A stretch of DNA of 64,000 bases from Piezodorus guildinii (GCA_023052935.1 CM041295.1:19654880-19718879), one strand, 5' to 3'. Positions 1 to 10,327 are shown, numbered from the stretch's first letter. The notes: a model not told the origin generated them from the letters alone. Translations and numbers: made by a program.

Positions 1-168
1 TAGGCTTCTGATAGGTAGACCGAAGTGTCGATGGGAGGATTGCGTTAAGGCTGATCTTGGGGGCTTGGGCTTGAACGGAGAACATTGGACGAGTCTGTGT
101 AGACGGAATATGGTGGTATCGGCATCGAACCTTCGGGTTCGGTAAACCTATTATTATTATTATTATTA
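1..168 (+). mobile_element. RTE-A LINE, 3' end fragment with (ATT)n tail
   Basis: This is the 3' end of the endonuclease/reverse-transcriptase LINE that is near-complete at 41692-44953. The reading frame from the window edge to the TAA at 143-145 gives the family's C-terminus, including GRPKCRWEDCVKADLGGLGL and the final VVSASNLRVR. A run of ATT triplets follows (about 151-170), the same tail as in the other copies. The left part lies outside the window, so the true length is unknown. The protein end is uninterrupted here, but one cannot say whether the whole copy is intact. Confidence 0.9.
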
Positions 169-418
169 TTGTTAGGTTCTTTTCTGGTTAAAGTGATTGA
201 TTTTCATTCATCTTTTATTTCTTTTTTCCTTCTCCTTACGTTTATAGGTATATGTATATATGTGTGTGTGTGTATATATATATACATACATATGCACATA
301 TCCACACATACATACACACACATATATACATATACCTATAAACGTAGGGAGAAGGAAAAAAGAAATAAATGATTTTGATTGAAAATCGATCACTTTAATA
401 AAAAAAGAACCTAACAAT
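169..418. repeat. Palindromic MITE-like left end of element X1
   Basis: About 85 bp at 170-255 is repeated in inverted orientation at about 333-417: GTTAGGTTC, AAAGTGAT, TTTCTTTTTTCCTTCTCC and ACGTTTATAGGTATATG all recur. The arms are separated by TG/TA-rich microsatellite. This could be a free-standing MITE or an inverted duplication of the terminus of X1. No coding sequence: the short reading frames across it are low complexity. Confidence 0.6.
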
Positions 419-1788
419 ACATTTATTTATTCAAACAAGTTTCAATTGTAATAAAAATTAATAAACAACAATGTTACATAAAAGTCTATTTATCTGGCAG
501 CTAGGTATGAGTTAAAAATATAAAAAAGTTAAACCTTATTGTAATATTTGATTTTTATTTTTATTCTTAATCAGGTATTTGTATATAACAACAAAAATAT
601 ATAACTTTTATAAAGAATATATCAAAGATAAATTTGGCTGTGAAAACATATGTGGAATTGATTGATTAGAGGAGGAGGAAATGAAACAATGCATATGTGT
701 ATAAACATAATAATTTAATTATTATTTGAAAGAGTTTTGAAATTATTACATTCTAAATGAGTGTAAAGAAAAATATTGGTTTTAATATCAAGTGTTGTTA
801 AAAGTGAAGGGATACGTTGCTTTAATCCAGTAGGTGATAACAAGCATGCAGGGCTGGTCAGACTGTAATAGTTTTTTAAAAATGTATATTTTTTATGGTC
901 AGCCTGTAATAGTTTTTTAAGAATGTGACGAAATGTATATTTTTTTATGGTCAGCCTGTAATAGTTTTTTAAAAATGTGACGAAATGTATATTTTTTATG
1001 GTCAGCCTGTAATAGTTTTTTAAAAATGTGACGAAATGTATATTTTTTATGGTCAGACTGTAATAGTTTTTTAAAAATGTATATTTTTTATGGTCAGCCT
1101 GTAATAGTTTTTTAAAAATGTGACGAAATGTATATTTTTTATGGTCAGCCTGTAATAGTTTTTTAAAAATGAGACAAAATGTATATTTTTTATGGTCAGC
1201 CTGTAATAGTTTTTTAAAAATGTGACGAAATGTATATTTTTTATGGTCAGCATGTAATAGCTTTTTAAAAATGAGACAAAATGTATTTTTTTTATGGTCA
1301 GACTGTAATAGTTTTTTAAAAATGAGACAAAATGTATATTTTTTATGGTCAGACTGTAATAGTTTTTTTAAAAATGAGACAAAATGTATATTTTTTATGG
1401 TCAGACTATAATAGTTTTTTTTAAAAATGAGACAAAATGTATATTTTTTATGGTCAGACTGTAATAGTTTTTTAAAAATGTATATTTTTTATGGTCAGCC
1501 TGTAATAGTTTTTTAAAAATGTGACGAAATGTTTATTTTTTATGGTCAGCCTGTAATAGATTTTTAAAAATGTGACAAAATGTATATTTTTCATATAAGT
1601 GCAATATGAAAAAATATTAAAGGTTTGTAAAATGCCTTATAACAATGTAAAAACTAAAGTTGTTTATCTTTTAATATTAAAATAAGTGATATTTAATTTT
1701 ATAGATCCCTTGAAAATGGCAAAAGGAAAAAAGAAATAAACAATGTTGAATAAAAATGGATCACTTTAATTAAAACAGAACCTATCAA
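170..1788. mobile_element. Element X1: terminal-inverted-repeat element with minisatellite core
   Basis: The left end reads GTTAGGTTCTTTTCTGGTTA and the right end, reversed, reads GATAGGTTCTGTTTTAATTA. The similarity continues inward through AAAGTGAT and TTTATTTCTTTTTTCCTT. A second inverted copy of the same end lies at 340-417. A relative in the opposite orientation starts at 40570. The interior holds AT-rich DNA and a 51-bp tandem array. No transposase is visible, so it is nonautonomous. It begins directly after the (ATT)n tail of the RTE-A fragment. The superfamily is not recognised. Confidence 0.6.
852..1592. repeat. 51-bp minisatellite array, 15 units
   Basis: The phrase GGTCAG followed by CTGTAATAG recurs at 856, 897, 949, 1000, 1051, 1092, 1143, 1194, 1245, 1296, 1347, 1399, 1452, 1493 and 1544. 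Spacing is 51-53 bp except for three 41-bp units (starting at 856, 1051 and 1452) that lack the 10-bp block GTGACGAAAT; all three also carry CAGACTG instead of CAGCCTG. Being divisible by three, the unit leaves an open frame on the minus strand that repeats 17 residues, which is an artefact of the period. The sister element at 40770-40815 has one unit only. Confidence 0.95.
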
Positions 1789-3271
1789 TTGTTACTTATT
1801 TCAATATTGAACTTTAATTAGTATGAAGAAAATTAATTTTTGCAATAATAAATGATAATTTATTAATGTATTGTACGATAGTAAGGAAGGCCTCCGAAAC
1901 GTTGACTCTTAATTATTGTAAAAATAAACTTACATTAAAGATTTAAGAACTATGTATCTATTTATTATTTAAATATCTGAAAATTGCTTTTGAATGTGGC
2001 TTTTATATTTTGAAACAAGTCTACTTCCAGGTATATCAATTAAATATCGATAGGCCATTAACAATTCCGTCTTGAATAGACGTCCAACCTCTCACTAAAA
2101 CATTCTATTGTTTTGGAATTTCTTTGGTGAATTCTTAACTACATAGTTAACAAAGTACAATTAATTCCTATTCAATCATGGCACAAGTTGGAGTTGAGTC
2201 CAAGTTCCCCGAGGAACTGAATTAGGAGAATTTGATACAATGAAAGTATACTAAGGCTGCTACTCGATAAAACTAAAACTTTAAAATTGCTATGAGTAGG
2301 ATGGACTTAACTCATTATCTGCTGAGGTTGAACGCTCTGCTGAGGCTGGTTTAGGCATAGAAAAATATAAATTATAAGTAATACTTAGTGTTGGGGCCAG
2401 CGGGGTCGTCCAAAGGATTTCCTTACGCTGTGCCTGGTAGCTAAGCTGATTCACAGGACTTCTTTCTTAATATTAATTTATGTTTTGCAGAACAGATAAA
2501 TTGGAGTCATAAACAACATTAATCAAATAAATGAGTAATTGGTATATGTGGTACAAGATAAAAGGTACAAAGGTAAAAATAGTAAGATAATTTTAGGTAA
2601 TAAGCACTTATGGATCCACACCGTTCCAACTGTTACAGAACATATGTTTTTCCTTTTGATAGAAATAATAATAAACACTTGATAAGAAATATAAATAATG
2701 ATTGAAGAATGTTTCTGAGGAATTTAGAATACATGATAAAAAATGAGGACAAATGAAATAAGTGGCGTAAGCACATAGTATATTTTCAAAATATTTATAA
2801 AGAATCTTCTACCTACAGTCATGACCGCCCAATTTAGACGTTGATTTCAAAAAAGAACTAAAGGACATTTGTTTTCAAAATTGATATGTTGACATATTTG
2901 TATTCTAATGGTTTAGTTTTATCTAAAGCCGTCATCATATTTTATAAAAAAAAAAAAAAATCCTTTAAAAATTCATTTGAAAATTGCAGTTCATTCCAAA
3001 AGGAACTAAATCTATTTTCCAATTCATTCCAAAATTCTAAAAGTATTTCCTTCCAAAACCTACTGTAAACAATCTTCCTTGCCTTGCCTTCCAAAAGGTA
3101 CTATTTTTCCTACCATACAGCAAAAGCACTTAACACCGTAATATATTACCATTGATTTATTGTTTTTTTTAATTTTGTGAATTTTATTAGTTCACGTAGC
3201 ACGCCTATAATCACCGCTATTATTTTGGTAAATGGTTTTAACCTAATAATTAGTTTTAGCTCGTTTTTAAC
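1789..3271. other. AT-rich stretch without recognised genes
   Basis: No gene is recognisable. One degenerate hammerhead-like motif lies at 1881-1908 (listed separately). A moderately GC-rich piece near 2390-2460 and degenerate repeats containing ATTCCAAAA near 2990-3110 (related to the 31-bp repeat at 4553) are the only structure seen. Confidence 0.5.
1881..1908 (+). other. Degenerate hammerhead-like motif (Penelope-type scar)
   Basis: The stretch reads AAGGCCTCCGAAACGTTGAC. The part after stem II (CCGAAAC) matches a hammerhead ribozyme core of the kind carried by Penelope-like elements, but the CTGATGA half is replaced by AGTAAGGA. It would not fold as an active ribozyme and is at best a relic. 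Confidence 0.35.
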
Positions 3272-3617
3272 TAGGGGTGGGCATAATCGACATGATCGGA
3301 TGTTCGGACTTCGATGATTTAAATAATCGAATGATTCCATAATCGAATGATTAATATGCATTCTGAGAGACAATATGCCACAATTCCCGCGTCTGCTGAG
3401 GTGGGTGAGCCTGGTGAAATATGTATATAATTTATATGATGAGGAAAAAAAAATCTTTCGATTATCCGGACTCCTTATAATCCCTCGATTATCGTTAAGC
3501 AATTCAGTTCGAATGATCATTCGTTTCCCCAAACCGATTGATCTGATAATCGATTAATTCAAATGATTGAAATAATCGAATTATCCTATAATCGTCATTC
3601 GATTATGCCTACCCCTA
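3272..3617. mobile_element. hAT-like MITE, 346 bp
   Basis: Terminal inverted repeats TAGGGGTGGGCATAATCGA (left) and, reversed, TAGGGGTAGGCATAATCGA (right). Flanks TTTTTAAC (3264-3271) and TTTTAAAC (3618-3625) match in 7 of 8 bases, as expected of an 8-bp hAT target duplication. The interior is rich in ATCGATTAT/GAATGAT repeats and has no transposase. Open frames on both strands across it are consequences of the palindromic composition. TIR sequence and TSD length agree with hAT; assignment is by inspection. Confidence 0.75.
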
Positions 3618-4092
3618 TTTTAAACTGTTTACTTGCGTCGCTTTGGTTCTTGTAGGTTCTTTGAGAAACTTACATTTTAATAGAATAAAGGTATTTGATC
3701 CTGAAAATGGTGAGAATTAGCATTACCTGACCTTGCTGGTTATGAGAAGAAACCGTACCTTATCTAACCCAGTAGATTTTTTTTTTAATTTATAATAAAA
3801 GCTTAAAAATTATTTATCTATCAGTCTCTACAGTTAAATATTGCTCGTTCGTACTTAATAATATAAATGCATTTGCTGAATTCTCAGAAATAGTAAATAA
3901 AAGTACGAAACAAACTTCATAATTACATACTTTCTTATTAAAGTGCCAAAAATAAATAAAAGGTCCTTTTAATATTGGCTTTCCTTATGAAGAATAGATA
4001 ATCAAATTTAATTAACCAAAAAGGAAAGATATTTCTCAGAGGGAAAATAAGGAAATATACATAACGAGGTAATTAACATTATAAAGACGTTA

Positions 4093-4478
4093 GTTCTCGG
4101 TGCTCATGTGCGGTGTGTTTGTGGCTATGGCGCCCTCACTCAGCTTCCGCTGGCTCTGACCAGTGATGCGGTTGAGAGGGAGGCGCTGGGATCCTCCGGA
4201 TTCTGCTTGTCCTCCACAAGTGGGGGGGTAGGCGGACTCCGTCCGTGGTTCCCTAGCGAATTGTATGTAAGAATGAGTGTGTTCATTTTTGTTTATTTAT
4301 TTGTTAACCTAGTATTTATTTAATTTATAAATTTTGTTATTATATACCTTTATTAATTTTAGTTTCATTTTATGTAATTTGACTTTTATTTTGTTTATAT
4401 TGTATGAATGTTATCATGTAGCAATATTATTATTGTCCATTGCGACAAGCTGTAATATATCCGAATAAATAAATAAAT
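4093..4478 (+). mobile_element. Jockey-type LINE, 3' UTR fragment
   Basis: Non-coding sequence homologous to the 3' UTR of the Jockey copy at 23840-25298. Shared blocks are TGTTTGTGGCTAT, GAGGGAGGCGCTGGGATC (GTGGGAGGCGCTGGGATC there), the polypyrimidine/GTGGGG block, TTATGTAATTTGACTTT and the terminal GTAATAT followed by AATAAATAAATAAAT. The fragment starts inside the UTR, so it is a strongly 5'-truncated insertion. The 71-codon frame starting at 4108 is this UTR and not a gene. Confidence 0.75.
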
Positions 4479-4552
4479 ATTATCAAGCAGTTCTTGGTAA
4501 TGTTGTATGAGGAAGGTTATAGTGACTGTTGCCAACTTATCGAGCGTCACAT

Positions 4553-4636
4553 TCTACCAAAAAGTACTATATCCCTTTCAATTCATTCCAAAAAGTACTA
4601 TATTCCTTTCAATTCATTCCAAAAAGTACTATATAC
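4553..4636. repeat. 31-bp tandem repeat, about 3 units
   Basis: AAAGTACTATAT recurs at 4561, 4592 and 4623 (period 31), linked by TTTCAATTCATTCC. Looser relatives of the same phrase lie at about 2990-3110. Confidence 0.85.
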
Positions 4637-4977
4637 ATTGTAACAAGTTTTTAATATTCCCGCCGTTTCCGTCCGCCCGGTGTCTTAAAGTTTGAACTTA
4701 ATCCTATATAAGTGAATGTACAGTGTCGCTGCCTGTGATGGGTACCGATGAGATAGAGGGACCCTCCAATTTTAAGCCATTCCCGTAGGAAGCCTCTTCC
4801 CGAATACACGGATGGAAGAACAGTACCGAAATAACCAGGAGCACTTCGAGGCTAATCTTAATTTAATTGTTTTTCGTTATATTATTTTATACCCATTCGG
4901 AGACAGCGGTAAGCATCCTATGTTAATTTTTCTTTGAAGATTTATAGATATTATTTTCTTTTTTTGTTTTTAAAACT

Positions 4978-5679
4978 TTTTATTAAATTTATTTATTGGA
5001 ATTTACATTTGTATAATAAGTAATACAACAAGTAAATTTGAATGAAATATGAAAAGGCATGAAACGCATGTAGAGAAGCTTCCCAATGGAAACACTCTAA
5101 AAATATTCTAAAACTAGAAGGTCCCGGGGCCATCTCCTTTTCAGACGCCTCGGAGGATTGTCAGGAATTGAAAAGAAAGAAAGGATTGAAACGAAAGGAT
5201 TGGGGTGAGAATAGAGTTTGTTATGGAAGGATTGATACCTCGTACGGTCCAAATCAGCAACATATGGGACATTAAGGTCTTTATGGATGAGTTTGTTGGT
5301 GACAAAGTAAGGAACATTGAGGATTTTACGAAGGATTTTGGTCTGTAGGGATTGGATACGAGAAGAATTCGATGGTTTAGTAGAGCTCCAAAGCTTAACT
5401 CCGTAAGTCCATATCGGTCTTATAATAGTCATGTAGATGAGTCTTTTGTAGTTAAGTGGAAGATTAGAACGTTTGTCTAGTAAGTGTTGAAGTAGTCGAA
5501 AACGTCGTGCAGCTTCTTGTCGTTTCAGTCTTGTATGAGGGTTCCAAGTAAGGCGTTTGTCAAGTGCAGTCCTAGATATCGGATCTGTCCAACCGGGACA
5601 AGAGGAGTATTATTGAAGGAGACAGTAGGGCAGGAAGTCATAGGTTTACGACTAAGGGTAAAGGTAATTTGGTTGGAGG
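4978..5679 (-). mobile_element. Jockey-B LINE, 5'-truncated copy with TSD
   Basis: On the minus strand the sequence encodes the C-terminal part of a Jockey-type RT protein: TIIRPIWTYGVKLW, SRIQSLQTKILRKIL, PYFVTNKLIHKDLNVPYVAD and PPRRLKRRWPRDLL. Upstream residues are broken by frameshifts. A short 3' UTR follows, ending near the plus-strand run at 4978. The 10-bp sequence TTTTAAAACT is present at 4968-4977 and 5680-5689, a likely TSD although partly palindromic. It is dead: only the last part of the ORF remains. Confidence 0.85.
5097..5432 (-). pseudogene. Jockey-type RT C-terminus (fragment)
   Basis: An open stretch of about 111 codons covers the region after the RT catalytic core: the 'RPIWTYG' segment, the SRIQSLQ segment and the terminal RRLKRRWPRDLLV. 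The palm domain with the YADD/FADD box is absent, so it has no catalytic potential. Further upstream remnants on the same strand to 5679 lie in other frames. Confidence 0.85.
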
Positions 5680-5982
5680 TTTTAAAACTAATTATTATTT
5701 ATTAATTTTAGTTAAAGGATTTTCTAACGTATTACTTATTTCTTGTATGCCGCTTGCCAAAGAAAATAAACTATAGTACTTTAATAATTTTATTTATAAT
5801 GAAGGACCTGGACCCTAAACCACGAAGCCACGTCACAACATATTATATTGTTGAAATCATGTAATAGGTATAATAATTCAGAAAAAATAACTCGGTAACA
5901 GTAAAATCTCAATTTAAGATTTTAATAAAAAATTTACATCCCTATTTGTTAGGGTGAGAATGGTCTGTCTGTCCTCTCTACT

Positions 5983-6778
5983 TAAGCTGATGACACTTGC
6001 GTGCTATCCGTGAATAATGAATGACCCTATTGTTGCTTCCCGATTCCTACAGAACCATGTATCCACCATTGCAGAATGGTGTCACAATTGGAGAATCAAA
6101 AAATCCTAATAAATCCCACCAAATCACCTTCACTCTACGACGTAAACCTATAACTTTCTGTCCAGTTGTTTCCTTTAATCATACCCCATTTATCACTGTA
6201 GAACAAATACGATACCTTGGACTTTATCATGAAAAACGTCTTACATGGAATCCTCATACAAGACTTAAACGACAAGAAACTGCTCGTAGATATCGACTAT
6301 TAAAACACTTACTTGACAAACGATCAAAACTCCCTCTTTACTTCCAAAAACTCATTAACACAACCATTATTAGACCTATCTGGACATATGGCATAGAGCT
6401 ATGGGGCTCCACTAAACCAAAAAATTCCTCCCGCATCCAATCCTTGCAATCCAAAATCCTTCGACAAATCCTCGACGCTCCTTACTTTGTTACCAACAAA
6501 CTCATCCATAGAAACCTAAATATCCCACTCTTTGCAGAAATTGCGCAAAAAAAATACTCCTCCTTTCATTTCAAATTACCTGCCCATACAAACCCGCTTG
6601 TCCGTATCCTCTCATCGGCATCTATCCCCGATAATCCTCCGAGGCGTCTGAAATGACGGTGGCCTCGAGACCTGCTTACCCAATAAACACTGGAAGTGCT
6701 ACTACTGGGTAGATTCTTCTCAAGACTTTTTCAAGCTAATGTTCTGTAAATAGCTCATTTACTTGTACTGTGTACAGT

Positions 6779-6819
<41 letters not shown>

Positions 6820-6855
6820 AATATATAAATAAAAGAATTAAAAAAAAATAAATAA
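5983..6855 (+). mobile_element. Jockey-B LINE, 5'-truncated copy
   Basis: Begins within RT motif C (GCTGATGACACTTGCGTGCT encodes ADDTCVL) and continues to a 3' UTR, a (TA)n run at about 6785-6812 and an A-rich end. Homologous to the copies at 4978, 18978, 36617, 47060 and 58174. A clear target duplication was not found. Confidence 0.8.
5995..6656 (+). pseudogene. Jockey-type RT, C-terminal half, disrupted
   Basis: From the ADD box the frame runs into a short disruption near 6020, where AATGAATGA duplicates four bases. It then runs open through YLGLYHEKRLTWNPHTRLKR, the thumb region, TIIRPIWTYGIELWGSTKP and PYFVTNKLIHRNLNIP to PPRRLK. There TGA at 6654-6656 replaces an expected Arg codon just before RWPRDL. 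The frameshift and stop make it a pseudogene. The region after the stop still reads RWPRDLL-like sequence. Confidence 0.85.
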
Positions 6856-7516
6856 AAAATTAATCAAATAAATAGGTCCAATAATGAATAAATGACAGAT
6901 TTTTGCGTTTCCTGTAGAATGTCTAAAGTGGATATAGTACATATAGATATCTCTAAATAACATATTCTGTTTCTCCTAATCTTAACTTTTCTCAGGAAGA
7001 GTACATCCCAGTTGTATTTAAATCTTAATTATTACGAAGTATTTTAAAGGACTTTCTATCTAAAGCAGATCAGCAATTAAAAATTGTTTTCTTGGTCTAT
7101 ATGACAGAGGATTCTTTAATTACTACAAATACAGTTTCGTCAACCCATTATAAAATAAAATAAAAAGTTATAAATAAAAAAAAAACAGCAACTTGCTATC
7201 CAATTTTTCTGAGAAGGGAAAGTAAATTTTAAATTTAACTTGAGGTAAACAATGGCTTGTTGGAAATTTTCAAAAGAATGCCAGAGGAAATCCATAGCAA
7301 ACTTCTGAAAACGATTGAACCAACAACACTTACTGTTTATAAGGTTATTAGAACTTTTAATGAATCCCTCTATTGTGTTTAAATAAAAAAATAAAATAAA
7401 AATGCTCAAATGAACAAGCTATGATTAAGATTCTTGAAATAGTGCTTTTGTATTCTTCAATACAGTTGTTTTGTTTTTACAGGGTTATATCATATACACC
7501 ATAAACATAAACATAC
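6856..7516. other. AT-rich stretch without recognised genes
   Basis: No motif, RNA or coding region is recognised. The 89-codon minus-strand frame ending at 7140 has low-complexity hydrophobic composition and no family resemblance. Confidence 0.5.
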
Positions 7517-8140
7517 AAAATCTGGTGCGGGAAACACGCTACTTTTATTTACCTCGCCTGTTAAAATCAATTTAAGAACTATTAAATAACTGGCTGTTGC
7601 CCGCGACTTCGTCTGCTTCAATATCTGTTATTATGATTGCGATTAATAAGTTTTTAAACGAAAATAATATTTCTAAAAGTATTTCTGCGTAAATGATATT
7701 TTTAAGTTTTATTTTCTTGTGGTAGAAGAACATACTGATTTTCTCCGCAACCCGATCTCGATAATGTGACATATAGTTGGCCTTGTGAAAAGCAGTCTTG
7801 ATGAAAATCGATTCCTACGTGTATAAATGTTTGCCCCTGTGACTTATTAATTGATACCGCAAAAGATAAACTAACGAAAAATTGAATTATTTTATAATTG
7901 AAAATTAAATCATTTGGAATTATTGGGATGCTAAATTAATTTCCCCGTTTTTTTTCTGATTTTCCACTGATTCTTCCTTTAAGTCACAGCGTGATGTTAT
8001 ACAGCCTTAAGCTTCCTCGATAAATAAACTATGCAACACAAAAATATTTTTTAAATCCGAACCAATAGTTTCTGAGATTAGCGCGTTCGAACAAAAAAAA
8101 CAAAAAAAACTTCAGCTTTATAATATTAGTACAGATATAA
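7517..8140 (-). mobile_element. Helitron-like element, degenerate 3' part
   Basis: Contains a decayed Helitron-type helicase C-terminus (7700-7880). Downstream of it on the minus strand is an end related to the nonautonomous family at 55088 and 56870: GGCGAGGTAAATAAAAG, then CGTGTTTCCCGCACCAGA. The upstream part to about 8140 carries a tail-like phrase CTTTATAATATTAGTACAG whose relation to this element is unclear. The boundaries are tentative. Confidence 0.5.
7700..7880 (-). pseudogene. Helitron Pif1-type helicase, C-terminal motifs
   Basis: Minus-strand translation gives SLSFAVSINKSQGQTF, then IHVGIDFHQDCFSQGQLYVTLSR, shown here in two overlapping-free parts because of length. 'INKSQGQT' corresponds to helicase motif V and 'GQLYVTLSR' to motif VI of the Helitron-encoded helicase, where the family usually reads FSHGQLYVALSR. 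A TAA follows at about 7700, and beyond it the same frame still reads degenerate coding sequence. A host Pif1 gene would also carry these motifs, but the repeat-like surroundings and absence of other exons favour a Helitron relic. Nothing upstream of motif V is recognisable. Confidence 0.7.
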
Positions 8141-8221
8141 TGTTAAAAATGTTTTAAGTAATTAAAAAAAAAAAAAAGATTTTTATTTCTATTGGAAACA
8201 TATGAATTAGATTAAATAAAT

Positions 8222-8940
8222 AAATAATAATAATAATATTAGGCTTACCGAACCCGAAGGTTCGATGCCGATACCACCAAACTTCGCCTGCACAGACTCG
8301 TCCAATGTTCGCTGTTCAAGCCCAAGCCCCCGAGATCAGCCTTAATACAATCCTCCCATTGACGCTTCGGCCTACCAGTCGGTTCAGCGAATATCACCTT
8401 TCCCGGAATCCGTTCCTTACCGAGCCCAACAACTTTACGCGCCCATTTGAGTCTCCGCTATGCTATCAACTCAATCATATTCGCAGGGTACAAACTCTGC
8501 AATTCGCGTTGTGCAGCCTTCTAAACTCCCCAGTGGCCTTATCTCTCTTCAGACCAAATATTTTACGCAGTACCTTATTTTCGAAAACCTTAAGCCGTTG
8601 TTCATCCTTCAAAGTAAGCGGCCACGTTTCACATCCTTAAAGAACCGTCGGAAAAATAATAGTTTTATAAATTCTAACCTTTAAGTTTTTAGACAGAAGC
8701 CGCGAGCAGTAATTTAGTAGCTAAATTAGTAAGTAATTTAGCAACTGAATAATAAAACGCATTTCCCACGTTTAACCGGGACTTTATTTCTTCCTGGATT
8801 TCATTTTTTCTTGTTATCATTGAACCTAAATACTTGAATTTCTCTACGTGTTCAAAAGTATGCCGTGATATATTAATATCATCAAGATCGCCACCATTTC
8901 TGCTACTAATCATATATTTAGTCTTATCGGTATTTATTTA
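8222..8940 (-). mobile_element. RTE-A LINE, 5'-truncated copy
   Basis: Minus-strand copy with the (ATT)n tail at its left edge (8222-8240), the terminal VVSASNLRVR-type frame, then the RT thumb/C-terminal region. At the right edge it reads ISSRNGGDLDDINISRHTFEHVEKFKYLGSMITRKNEIQEE and stops at TATTTATCGG near 8940. Several indels and a missing stretch relative to 44250-44930. RT catalytic motifs are not included. Confidence 0.9.
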
Positions 8941-8963
8941 TCGGAATGAAGCTTATATCATAT

Positions 8964-9316
8964 AATAATAATAATAATAGTCTTTATTGATATACATATA
9001 AACATTCATAATACATTTTTATTTACATTTTCTTCTTCTTTCTTTATATACATATAAATATATAGACCTTCCTTTTCAGGAGTTTATAGTCTTTAACGGT
9101 AACTACCCGTACTTGAGTTGAAGAGTTCGCTCATCTTTATCTTCCAAAATTCTCTGTCCTTGGCTTTTCGTAACCATAGCACTCCTTCTGCCTCTTTGAT
9201 CTCATCGACCCACCTTCTTCTTTGCCTGCCTCGGTTCCTTTTCTCATCAAATAGGGTCCACTCAGTCAGTATTTTTGCCCAGTTGTTATCATTTTCCCTC
9301 ATTAGATGGCCAGCCA
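8964..9316 (-). mobile_element. LINE-C, short 3' fragment with TSD
   Basis: The minus strand encodes a LINE C-terminus distinct from the other families: MAGHLMREN, NNWAKILTEWTLFDEKRNRG, RQRRRWVDEIKEAEG and AKDREFWKI. This is typical of the last segment of endonuclease/RT proteins of RTE-like elements. The left edge has an ATT-repeat tail. TATATCATAT flanks both sides (8954-8963 and 9317-9326), a 10-bp TSD, so the 353-bp fragment is one complete, severely 5'-truncated insertion. Confidence 0.75.
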
Positions 9317-9317
9317 T
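9093..9317 (-). pseudogene. LINE-C C-terminal protein fragment
   Basis: About 74 codons ending in FNSSTGSYR. The 'GHLMREN..WAKILTEW' and 'RGRQRRRWVDEI' blocks are the Gly/Arg-rich C-terminal signature of RTE-like endonuclease/RT polyproteins. No RT or nuclease domain is present, so it is inert. Confidence 0.75.
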
Positions 9318-9339
9318 ATATCATATCATCATCAACATA

Positions 9340-9545
9340 TTATATTAAAGCCCATCAAATTTTTGATCGATATAGAGACTTTAATCAAATTTGTTAATAC
9401 CGTTTTTGAATAAATCTTAAAAAGGTGCAAAAAGCAAAGTACAGAGTAGAACTTCCGGACAGCCGCTGTTCGTGAAAAAGTTGCGGTAACATCTCGGGCG
9501 TATAATTGTTTTAAAAATGTAATTTCAGTTTCGTTCATCTTTTCG
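9340..9545 (-). repeat. Helitron-like nonautonomous family, internal fragment
   Basis: Reverse-complement relative of the interior of the element at 55088-56001. Shared phrases include ATTAAAGCCCAT, ATCGATATAG, AAAAAGGTGCAAAA and CTCGGGCGTATA. Both element ends are missing. Confidence 0.6.
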
Positions 9546-10006
9546 TTTTAGTGCTGGAGCTACCACACAGGGGGAAATTGACTCTCCTTATAATTGTTGA
9601 AATTCTCTCTGAAAATTTCCATGTACCTCAGTCTCTTCAAAATTTCCAAAACCGTTTGCTATGTTCTATCACAAAGCTAATTACATAAAAAAACAGTCCT
9701 ATCTATAGAATAATGCATACAGCTAATAGATTTCATTAACTACAGTATTCCAACAATATTGCCTCATTTAATAAACAGGCATTAACTCCTTTCGTTAATA
9801 TACTCAGTTAATAAAATTATATTTTATTTATTTTTTTACTGTAATTTCATTATTATTATATTAATTAATTTCAAATTTTATAATTTTTATTACATATAAA
9901 TAAGTAATTTTTTACGTATATAAGGAAATTATAAATTTCAATTTTTACCTGTTCCTTAATTTAATATTAATTGCAAAGTTAATTTAGACCAATATTTATT
10001 TACTAA

Positions 10007-10327
10007 GGGGAGCGGCGTTGTCTAGTGAATAGAGCGCTAGTCTACTGTGCTCTGGATCCTGGGTTCCAATCCCGGCTGTGGCGGAATATTATTTATTCTG
10101 TTATTTCAGCCGGGGGGCGATCCTGGGGAATGGAGACCCTCCTGGAGTACACCCAGCCTCTATAAAGTGGGTACCCAAAAATGGGGAAAACAGCTGGCGA
10201 CTAAGCGTGGTCTTGGCCGAATCACGTCATTGCACGGCCGTTGGCCTAGAAACAATACGAATCTCTACATGTACTGAGCCCAAAACTCTTCATGTGTTGA
10301 AGTGGTACAGGTTTTTTTTTTTTTTTC
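10007..10327 (+). mobile_element. SINE1, tRNA-headed, poly(T)-tailed, with TSD
   Basis: The head GGGGAGCGGCGTTGTCTAGT resembles a tRNA 5' half with an A box, followed by a strong B box GGGTTCCAATCC at about 10060-10075. The body contains CCTCTATAAAGTGGGTACCC, and the element ends in a run of T at about 10310-10326. ATTTACTAA flanks it at 9998-10006 and 10328-10336 (TSD). Full-length relatives are at 36047 (minus) and 26165. RNA polymerase III transcription is expected from the boxes. It is not a functional tRNA because the cloverleaf is incomplete. Confidence 0.9.

Noticed and set aside
1071..1253. Open minus-strand frame with a 17-residue repeat, a possible repeat protein
   Set aside because: The frame exists only because the 51-bp minisatellite period is a multiple of three; the frame ends where 41-bp units occur and there is no start context or domain.
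852..1592. CRISPR-like array
   Set aside because: The units are contiguous with no unique spacers, and the genome is eukaryotic.
3146..3557. Overlapping open frames on both strands (128 and 60 codons)
   Set aside because: They lie inside the hAT-like MITE, and arise from its palindromic ATCGATTAT/GAATGATT composition.
4108..4323. A short GC-richer gene of 71 codons
   Set aside because: The sequence is homologous to the non-coding 3' UTR of the Jockey element at 24820-25250.
7700..7880. Exon of a host Pif1 helicase
   Set aside because: Only motifs V and VI remain, with a stop right after them and a Helitron-like end nearby; no other exon is visible. Host Pif1 cannot be fully excluded.
10030..10085. 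A functional tRNA gene
   Set aside because: A and B boxes are good, but the acceptor stem does not close, a SINE body and TSD follow, and the same head recurs in other copies at 36047 and 26165.
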